Positions 30,209 through 36,548 of a DNA stretch of 36,548 nt are shown in pieces; the first letter of the stretch is position 1, and every line of letters begins with the position of its first letter. The position numbers were made by a program, and so were the translations under genes. The notes beneath the pieces were generated by a model that was not told the DNA's origin, made no database searches, and worked only from the letters and a program-made list of their open reading frames with translations. Source of the DNA: an uncultured Candidatus Melainabacteria bacterium (GTDB taxonomy: Bacteria > Cyanobacteriota > Vampirovibrionia > Gastranaerophilales > Gastranaerophilaceae); NCBI GenBank assembly GCA_934693235.1, contig CAKUUY010000017.1:1-36548 (forward strand), in the 5' to 3' direction.

Positions 30209-30317
30209 ATCTTAATTCCTTTCAAATTTAATTACGGCTTTTTGTTGGAAAACTTTTGACAAATCATTTGATAAGTTTAGAAAAAGAGTTTCAAAAAATA
30301 ATGAAGATATTAATATC

Positions 30318-30349
30318 AAAAACGACCTCTTAGTCAAGAGGTCGTTTTT
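30318..30349. terminator. Strong bidirectional terminator after rpoC2
   Basis: AAAAACGACCTCTT pairs perfectly with AAGAGGTCGTTTTT around an AGTC loop (30332-30335). Reading along the minus strand it lies 20 bases after the rpoC2 stop and ends in a U-run, closing the rpoB-rpoC1-rpoC2 operon. Confidence 0.9.
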
Positions 30350-30369
30350 GGAATATATTTAACGTTGAA

Positions 30370-33300
30370 TTATTCTTCGTTATCGTCGCCTAATTGGAAA
30401 TCTGGAGCGCCGAACATACCTTCGATTTCTTCCAAAATCGCAGATGGTTTACGGGCTTGATTTCTTTGAGCAACTGCACGTTTTCTTTCTTCACGTTCTT
30501 TTTCTTCATTAGCATTTGATAGGTGATGGAATCCTGTACCTGCAGGGATTAGACGTCCGATGATAACGTTCTCTTTCAAACCTCTCAATAAGTCTTTCTT
30601 TCCATCAACCGCAGCTTCTGTCAAGATTCTTGTTGTTTCTTGGAATGATGCTGCTGAAATGAAGCTTTCAGTGTTCAAAGATGCTTTAGTAATACCTAAC
30701 AACATGTATTCGCAAGTTGCTGGTGTTCCACCTTTTTCTTCAACTTCATGGTTTTCTTTTTCAAATGTTTGCATTTCAACAAGTTCGCCAGGTAGCAATG
30801 TTGTATCACCGGCATCAACAATTTTAACTTTTTTAGTCATTTGTCTTACGATGATTTCAACGTGTTTATCAGCAATTTCTACACCTTGAGAACGATATAC
30901 TCTTTGAACTTCGTCTACAAGATATTGTTGAGCTGCTTCCGGACCGCAAAGTCTGATTACGTCGTGCGGGTTTAAAGGACCACTTGTTAAAGGCTGACCT
31001 TTTGTGATTTTTTGTTTGTTTTGAACTACGATGTTTGCATCAATTGCATATTTGATTTCAGTTCTACCGTTTTCTGTTACTAGGAACAATCTTGGCAAAT
31101 CATCATCTGTTTCAATTTCCGCAATACCGTCTTCTTCAGCCAAAATAGCACAATCTTTAGGTTTTCTACCTTCAAGAAGTTCTTCAACTCTCGGCAAACC
31201 TTGAACGATATCACCTGTTTTTTGTCTTTCAAATACCAATGTTGCGATGTTATCACCACGTAGAACCAACGCTCCGGCTTCAACCTGCAACATAGTACCT
31301 GGGCTGATTAAGTATGGACGACCGTTTCTAATTGTAATTTCGCCCTTATTAACAGCTGTAACCATACCTGAAACAGTTGATTTTTCACCACTATCTGCCA
31401 AAATTCCGTCAAGTCTAACGAAATCGCCTTTCTTGACACTTGCTTTTCCTTTAACAGCAGTTACTGTTTCATAAGTTTCGCTTGTTAACAACAATCTTCT
31501 TGCATCTTCTTTATCAGTTTTGATAGAAGCAACGCCATCATTAATTGCCAATACTTGAGTTTTAGCAACCGGAGTTTTAGGATCTATTACTTGACCGTCT
31601 TTCACAAGAAGTTCTGTTTGAAGTGAAGACATCGTTTTTGCATTGCCCTCATATTCACGACGAACAATCAAGTTTTCAAGAACTACAATTCTCAAGCTGC
31701 CTTGTTCGTCAAGTTCTACCATACCTTTAAGGTGTGACAAGTAACCTTGCATTTGAAGAACCAAGCTTGTTCTTGTAATTGTAGAACCATCAAGATTTCT
31801 TACTCTAGCACCGTCTTTGTATTGTAACTGAGTGACAGGAACAATGTCAATCAAATCATCTGATGTGTTAAATTGGATTGAAACATTTTTCTGTTCAACA
31901 TTTAATACCTGAACCGGTCTTACAAGGATTTGAATTGGTTGATTAGAAATGCTATCTTCATCAAGTGAAAGACTAGTATCTAACTCTTCATCCAAATCGT
32001 CGATGTCTATATCGTCCATTGAAGAGTCCATAATTGTAACGATTGAAGTTTCTTTAGCTTTAATTCCGTCAGCAATTACAGTGCCTTTCTTAACAACTTC
32101 GCCCTCATCAATTTTCAATTCAGAAACGCTTGATAGAGTATGAACTTCACCAGGACGAATTGTGATTTCATGAATAACATCATTATATTCTTTGAATTCA
32201 ACAATACCATCAATGTGGCAATATACGTCTTTTACAACTTCTGTACCTGCAGTAACGTGAGTTCCGTTCTCAACCATTTTCAAAGAAGAATCTTTGTTGA
32301 TTTGATGAATTTCTTCAGGAATAAATACTACAGAACCAGGTTTTGTAATAATTTGGTTTTCGTCAACATCAACATCAACATATCTTATTTCACCTGAAGA
32401 GGTAACTGCGCAGTCGTCATCAATAAGTTCGGCAATAATCATTCCATTTTCAACTGTTGTATCAACAGGTGCTTTAACGATATACTTTTCACCAGTCTTA
32501 TCAACTGTCCATAATTGTTCTTTTTTAGTTTGTTCAAATGTTGCGTTTTTCGGCATCAATGAAGCAATAACAATTGTCAATTCTTTACCTTGAACAATTT
32601 TTTTAATCTTTTTGCCTTCAAATTTAACATCTTCAATAACTAAATCTTCACCAAAACGAACTTCACCGCCATGTTCAGATATAGTCAATGTTTCAGCAAG
32701 TTTTTCACCCTCACTAATAGCCTGACCGTCTTTTACAAGAACTTTAGAGCCACCAGGTAGGTTGTAAACGTCACCGCCAAGAACCCAAATAATACCTTGT
32801 TTGTTTGTTGTTCTTGAAATATTACCTTGTCTGTCTTTCTTTTCATCAGCTACGAAATCTTCGTATAATACTTCACCCGATAAATCAGATGTAATATCTT
32901 TTGTAGCTTTTTCCGTCAAACGAGAACCGGAACCTTGAGCTGCTGGTTCAAATTGAGCCAATTTAAAGCCTTTTTTTACTTTCATTCCGTTTACGAAGAA
33001 TACTGTAGAACCAGCCGGAATGTGGTATTTTTCAGTTCTTTTTGCACCTTTTAGCTCGATATCTGTTTCGTAGTTAGAAATGTTTACGATATCACCATGA
33101 CGAGTTCTTAATTCTCTTGTTTTGACATTAGAAATAACTTCACCGTCTTGCTTTGCGATAACTTCTTTAATTGCATCTTTAACACCAACAGCACCACCGG
33201 TGTGGAATGTTCTCATTGTTAACTGTGTACCAGGTTCACCGATTGATTGAGCTGCAATAATACCGATTGCTTCACCGATATCTACAAGTTTTTGTGTTGT

Positions 33301-34230
33301 CATTGCCCAACCGTAACATTTTTGACAGATACCATATTCAAGACCGCAAGTCAAACCTGAACGAACTTTAAGTTCTTGTAATTTTAAGTGAGAAACTTTT
33401 TTGATGTCTTCTCTGTTCATTGTAGTTCCAGCTGAAACAAGAACTGTTCCGTCTGTATCTTTGATATCTTCGGCAATTGTTCTTCCTAACAATCTGTCAA
33501 TTAGGGGAACGATTACGTTGTCACCATCTGTTATAGGCTTCATGTTAATTGACTTAGTTGTATGGCAATCATCAGCACGAATGATAACATCTTGTGCTAC
33601 GTCTACTAAACGTCTTGTCAAATAACCTGAATCGGCTGTTTTCAACGCTGTATCTACAAGCCCTTTTCTTGCACCATAAGATGAAATGATGTATTCTGTA
33701 ACGGATAAGCCTTCTTTAAAGTTTGATTTAATCGGCAAGTCGATGATTTGACCTTGCGCGTCTGCCATCAAGCCTCTCATACCTACCAATTGAGATACCT
33801 GTGATAAGTTACCTCTGGCACCAGAGAATGCCATCATATATACTGGGTTTAATCTATCAAAGTTTTCAACTACTTGAGATGTTAATTTTGCTGTTGTTTC
33901 AGACCAAGTATCGATAACCTTTGTATATCTTTCAACTTCAGTAATTTCACCTTTTAAGTATCTGTTTGTTGATTTTTCGATTTCTGATTCAGCTTCCTGT
34001 AGCAATTCCTTTTTAATTGCCGGAACTTGCAAATCTGCGATAGAAATTGTTGTTCCGGATTTAGTAGCATACCTGTAGCCGAGATTTTTAAGGCTGTTAG
34101 CCAATTCTGCGGTTTTAGCTCCGCCAAACTCTAGATACATTTGTGATAGCAAATTGTTTAAACCTTTTTTGTCCATTTGCTTGTTAATGAAATCTACAGT
34201 TTTTTTAGCATGTGTGTATGTTGTTTCCAT
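30370..34230 (-). CDS. rpoC2: DNA-directed RNA polymerase subunit beta-prime, C-terminal half (RpoC2)
   Basis: This is the C-terminal half of the split beta-prime subunit, 1286 aa. The zinc-site cysteines are at about 222, 295, 302 and 305 (CGLEYGICQKC). The bridge-helix/trigger-loop start EAIGIIAAQSIGEPGTQLTM is near 320-340, followed by RTFHTGGAVG. The normally adjacent QGLPRVEELLEGRKPKD appears only near 1010, so about 655 residues are inserted in the trigger-loop region. This is comparable to the large SI3 of Cyanobacteria. The insert shows repeated short beta-motifs (KKGTVIADG, SAGT.V, KPGSVVFI), consistent with stacked barrel-sandwich modules. AAAAAGG precedes the ATG. It is cotranscribed with rpoC1. 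Confidence 0.97.
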   Translation of the reverse strand: METTYTHAKKTVDFINKQMDKKGLNNLLSQMYLEFGGAKTAELANSLKNLGYRYATKSGTTISIADLQVPAIKKELLQEAESEIEKSTNRYLKGEITEVERYTKVIDTWSETTAKLTSQVVENFDRLNPVYMMAFSGARGNLSQVSQLVGMRGLMADAQGQIIDLPIKSNFKEGLSVTEYIISSYGARKGLVDTALKTADSGYLTRRLVDVAQDVIIRADDCHTTKSINMKPITDGDNVIVPLIDRLLGRTIAEDIKDTDGTVLVSAGTTMNREDIKKVSHLKLQELKVRSGLTCGLEYGICQKCYGWAMTTQKLVDIGEAIGIIAAQSIGEPGTQLTMRTFHTGGAVGVKDAIKEVIAKQDGEVISNVKTRELRTRHGDIVNISNYETDIELKGAKRTEKYHIPAGSTVFFVNGMKVKKGFKLAQFEPAAQGSGSRLTEKATKDITSDLSGEVLYEDFVADEKKDRQGNISRTTNKQGIIWVLGGDVYNLPGGSKVLVKDGQAISEGEKLAETLTISEHGGEVRFGEDLVIEDVKFEGKKIKKIVQGKELTIVIASLMPKNATFEQTKKEQLWTVDKTGEKYIVKAPVDTTVENGMIIAELIDDDCAVTSSGEIRYVDVDVDENQIITKPGSVVFIPEEIHQINKDSSLKMVENGTHVTAGTEVVKDVYCHIDGIVEFKEYNDVIHEITIRPGEVHTLSSVSELKIDEGEVVKKGTVIADGIKAKETSIVTIMDSSMDDIDIDDLDEELDTSLSLDEDSISNQPIQILVRPVQVLNVEQKNVSIQFNTSDDLIDIVPVTQLQYKDGARVRNLDGSTITRTSLVLQMQGYLSHLKGMVELDEQGSLRIVVLENLIVRREYEGNAKTMSSLQTELLVKDGQVIDPKTPVAKTQVLAINDGVASIKTDKEDARRLLLTSETYETVTAVKGKASVKKGDFVRLDGILADSGEKSTVSGMVTAVNKGEITIRNGRPYLISPGTMLQVEAGALVLRGDNIATLVFERQKTGDIVQGLPRVEELLEGRKPKDCAILAEEDGIAEIETDDDLPRLFLVTENGRTEIKYAIDANIVVQNKQKITKGQPLTSGPLNPHDVIRLCGPEAAQQYLVDEVQRVYRSQGVEIADKHVEIIVRQMTKKVKIVDAGDTTLLPGELVEMQTFEKENHEVEEKGGTPATCEYMLLGITKASLNTESFISAASFQETTRILTEAAVDGKKDLLRGLKENVIIGRLIPAGTGFHHLSNANEEKEREERKRAVAQRNQARKPSAILEEIEGMFGAPDFQLGDDNEE

Positions 34231-34277
34231 TATACTTTTATCCTTTTTTAATAAATAATTGCATTTTCTTAATAGTC

Positions 34278-34297
34278 TTAGGGCATTGCTGCCCTAA
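34278..34297 (-). other. Intercistronic hairpin between rpoC1 and rpoC2
   Basis: TTAGGGC (34278-34284) and GCCCTAA (34291-34297) pair around a 6-base loop, extendable by AGTC/GACT with a bulge. There is no U-run in the direction of transcription, so it is more likely an RNA-processing or stability element than a terminator. Confidence 0.5.
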
Positions 34298-34305
34298 CGA
34301 CTTAT

Positions 34306-36015
34306 TTACGCCAAAGCATTTCTTACAGCTTCGTTAAAGATAATTCTTCCTGCGGTTGTTTCAATTCTTTCGCCATGTTCGTCTCTTACAACAATTTTGT
34401 CGTGAAGATCGATTACGCCGACTTCAAGAGCTGAAATTGCATCTTGGAAGTTGTAGAAATATCCTTTAGGTTCCATTTCAGGATTTTTCAAGATTGTCAA
34501 GTAGTACATACCCAAGACCATATCCTGTGTAGGAGTGATAATTGGTTTACCTGTAGCCGGAGCCAAGATATTGTTTGTAGCTAACATTAACATTCTAGCT
34601 TCTGTTTGAGCTTCAATTGACAATGGAACGTGAACTGCCATCTGGTCACCGTCGAAGTCGGCGTTAAATGCTGTACATACTAACGGGTGAAGTTGAATTG
34701 CACGACCTTCTACCAATTTTGGTTCAAATGCCTGAATACCTAGTCTGTGAAGAGTTGGGGCACGGTTTAATAGAACCGGATGGCCATCGATTACCTCTTC
34801 TAATATATCCCAAACGACTGCTTCAGAACGTTCAATTTTCTTCTTTGCAGATTTGATGTTTTGAACGTATCCTCTTTCAATCAATTTGTTAACAACAAAT
34901 GGTTTAAATAATTCAATAGCCATTTCTTTCGGCAAACCGCATTGGTTTAACTTTAATTGCGGCCCTACTACGATAACTGAACGACCTGAATAGTCAACAC
35001 GTTTACCAAGTAAGTTTTGACGGAAACGACCTTGTTTTCCTTCAATAATGTTAGACAATGATTTTAAGGCCCTGTTGTTAGGACCAACAACTGTTCTACC
35101 TCGTCTGCCGTTATCAATTAAAGCATCAACGGCTTCTTGTAACATACGTTTTTCGTTACGAACGATGATTTCTGGAGCGCCCATTTCCAATAATCTTTGT
35201 AAACGGTTGTTTCTGTTAATTACACGTCTGTATAAGTCGTTCAAGTCAGATGTAGCGAAACGCCCACCATCCAGTTGAACCATCGGCCTTAAATCAGGCG
35301 GAGTAACAGGAAGTACATCCATAATCATCCAAGTCGGATCTGTTTCTGATGAAATCAAAGAATCTAACAATCTTAAACGTTTAATTAATTTACTTTTCTT
35401 TTGTACAGAATTTACAGTTCCAGCAAGTTCTGTTCTAATTTCTTCAGCCAAACCTTTTACGTCGATTTCAGCAAGAAGTTCTTTAATTGCTTCAGCCCCG
35501 ATACCTACTTTTAGTTCAGTATCTTCGTGTTCAGCCATATAATCTTCATATTCTTCTTCTGATAAAAGTTGAAGTTTTTTGAAATCACTTTCGCCAGCAT
35601 CTAGAACTACGTAATTGTTGAAATAAATAACTTGTTCCAAATCTTTCAAAGTCATATCAAGAAGTAATCCCAAGTATGATGGAATTCCTTTTAAGAACCA
35701 GATGTGAGAAACAGGGGCAGCAAGCTTAATGTGACCCATTCTTTGACGTCTCACTTTTGAATCTGTAACTTCAACACCGCATCGTTCACAGATGATGCCT
35801 TTGTGTCTTACTCTTTTATATTTACCGCAATAACATTCCCAGTCCTTTGTAGGTCCAAAAATTCTTTCGCAGAATAGACCATCACGTTCAGGTTTTAATG
35901 TACGGTAGTTAATAGTTTCAGGTTTAGTAACCTCACCATAAGACCACTCAAGTATTCTCTCAGGTGAAGCGATACTAATTCGTATATAGTCAAAATAATC
36001 TATGCTTGTTGACAT
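34306..36015 (-). CDS. rpoC1: DNA-directed RNA polymerase subunit gamma (RpoC1, N-terminal half of beta-prime)
   Basis: This is the N-terminal half of beta-prime as a separate protein, 569 aa. The zinc ribbon CYCGKYKRVRHKGIICERC (Cys61, 63, 76, 79) is intact. The clamp region includes GGRFATSDLNDLYRRVINRNN and VDYSGRSVIVVGP. The catalytic Mg-binding motif NADFDGD occupies residues 451-457, in VCTAFNADFDGDQMAVHVP. It ends naturally after FNEAVRNALA. In most bacteria rpoC is one gene; the split at this point is characteristic of Cyanobacteria, their non-photosynthetic relatives and plastids. AAGGAGAAAG lies upstream of the ATG. Confidence 0.97.
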   Translation of the reverse strand: MSTSIDYFDYIRISIASPERILEWSYGEVTKPETINYRTLKPERDGLFCERIFGPTKDWECYCGKYKRVRHKGIICERCGVEVTDSKVRRQRMGHIKLAAPVSHIWFLKGIPSYLGLLLDMTLKDLEQVIYFNNYVVLDAGESDFKKLQLLSEEEYEDYMAEHEDTELKVGIGAEAIKELLAEIDVKGLAEEIRTELAGTVNSVQKKSKLIKRLRLLDSLISSETDPTWMIMDVLPVTPPDLRPMVQLDGGRFATSDLNDLYRRVINRNNRLQRLLEMGAPEIIVRNEKRMLQEAVDALIDNGRRGRTVVGPNNRALKSLSNIIEGKQGRFRQNLLGKRVDYSGRSVIVVGPQLKLNQCGLPKEMAIELFKPFVVNKLIERGYVQNIKSAKKKIERSEAVVWDILEEVIDGHPVLLNRAPTLHRLGIQAFEPKLVEGRAIQLHPLVCTAFNADFDGDQMAVHVPLSIEAQTEARMLMLATNNILAPATGKPIITPTQDMVLGMYYLTILKNPEMEPKGYFYNFQDAISALEVGVIDLHDKIVVRDEHGERIETTAGRIIFNEAVRNALA

Positions 36016-36039
36016 TGTTTGTCTTTCTCCTTTTTTATT

Positions 36040-36121
36040 AAGTGAGTAAGTGAGTAAGTTAGTAAGGTAGTAAGTTAGTAAGAATTTTCCTACTCACTTA
36101 CTTACCTACTTACTTCCTTAC
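36040..36121. repeat. AGTN tetranucleotide hairpin between rpoB and rpoC1
   Basis: The left arm is a run of four-base units (AGTG, AGTA, AGTT, with slips; about 36040-36082). The right arm (36091-36121) is the complementary CTCACTTACTTACC-type run, with AATTTTCC between. Arms can pair in several registers. There is no U-run at the end of the stem. Confidence 0.6.
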
Positions 36122-36122
36122 A

Positions 36123-36548
36123 TTATATATCTCCGAATGTAGTTGGTGTTTCAAAGAAATTGATGTTCAAGAGTTCTGAATCCATATCAGACAAAACTCG
36201 TCTTGGAGCTGACTTTCTCAAGTCATCCATATCTGTCATCAAATCTACTTCTACACCATCTTTTTTCGCTACCGTGATATCCAAACCAATACTTTGCAAT
36301 TCTCTTACAAGAACTTTGAATGATTCAGGAATACCCGGTCTTGGAATATTGTCACCTTTAACGATTGCTTCATAAGCTCTGTTACGTCCGTTAACATCAT
36401 CTGATTTGATTGTCAACATTTCTTGTAGAGTATATGCCGCACCGTACGCTTCCAATGCCCAAACTTCCATTTCACCGAATCTTTGACCACCGAATTGAGC
36501 TTTACCACCCAATGGTTGTTGAGTTACTAGTGAGTAAGGACCAGTACT
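36123..36548 (-). CDS. rpoB: DNA-directed RNA polymerase subunit beta, C-terminal end (partial)
   Basis: The frame is open to the window edge; 141 C-terminal residues are present and the start lies outside. It begins STGPYSLVTQQPLGGKAQFG and continues GGQRFGEMEVWALEAYGAAYTLQEML, the highly conserved C-terminal signature of RpoB that contacts beta-prime. The tail (SELLNINFFETPTTFGDI) is short. An internal codon at 36512 is not a start. It is the first gene of the rpoB-rpoC1-rpoC2 run. Confidence 0.97.
   Translation of the reverse strand, partial: STGPYSLVTQQPLGGKAQFGGQRFGEMEVWALEAYGAAYTLQEMLTIKSDDVNGRNRAYEAIVKGDNIPRPGIPESFKVLVRELQSIGLDITVAKKDGVEVDLMTDMDDLRKSAPRRVLSDMDSELLNINFFETPTTFGDI

Noticed and set aside
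36031..36121. Intrinsic terminator between rpoB and rpoC1
   Set aside because: The stem is imperfect with several registers and has no U-run after it in the direction of transcription; rpoC1 has only its ribosome-binding site and no clear promoter, so the operon should read through.

Overview
The window is AT-rich bacterial DNA, most likely from an uncultured gut member of Gastranaerophilales/Vampirovibrionia ('Melainabacteria', the non-photosynthetic sister group of Cyanobacteria). The main evidence is the RNA polymerase beta-prime subunit, split into rpoC1 and rpoC2 with a very large insertion in the trigger-loop region, as in Cyanobacteria. The several short prepilin-like proteins with an (A)FTLAEVLITLGIIGVVAAL N-terminus are also typical of that group. 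This placement is inference; no database was searched.

Layout. 1-3807, minus strand: start of a membrane pyrophosphatase (hppA), two tandem paralogous small proteins, a secreted protein, and a glutamate synthase small-subunit type oxidoreductase. 3913-6297: mutS2. 6320-7665: a prepilin-like gene (A) with a poly-G tract in its leader and a C-terminal segment that looks like the variable region of a diversity-generating retroelement (DGR). 7666-8172: gene-free, filled with inverted repeats. 8173-11221, minus strand: prenyl synthase, rsgA and two small membrane proteins. 11403-14073: efp, accB, accC. 14110-17937: three more prepilin-like genes (B, C, D), a SprA-type putative metalloprotease and two small XRE regulators, one divergent from C and one divergent from D. 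18052-21005: MATE transporter, ndk, tgt. 21045-25377: a damaged small gene, an unannotated 55-aa gene, mutS, an anchored protein, tRNA-Leu(CAG) and a small protein. 25386-30208, minus strand: ricT, gpsA, murQ, ribH, ccdA, a thioredoxin-like protein and a 54-aa protein. 30370-36548, minus strand: rpoC2, rpoC1 and the 3' end of rpoB.

The most interesting content is the prepilin set. Genes A and B share a promoter, a QEE...AV leader, a homopolymeric G tract, an HEREL segment and a hairpin with a compensatory base change. The tract is 11 G in B, which joins the start codon to the pilin frame. It is 10 G in A, where the well-placed ATG runs into a stop after 18 codons. This is what a pair of phase-variable contingency loci would look like, one ON and one OFF. 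Gene A also ends in a codon-biased block (17 of 24 codons end in C in an AT-rich gene) inside a C-lectin/DUF1566-like domain, as expected of a DGR target. No reverse transcriptase or template repeat is in the window, so these would have to lie elsewhere.

A second pattern is promoter architecture. Several genes without a Shine-Dalgarno sequence have a -10 hexamer ending 6-8 bases before the start codon, which predicts leaderless mRNAs (rsgA, both XRE genes, prepilin B, the MATE gene, mutS and the gene at 25168). A third is a family of intergenic hairpins built from short AGTGA/AGTN tandem units.
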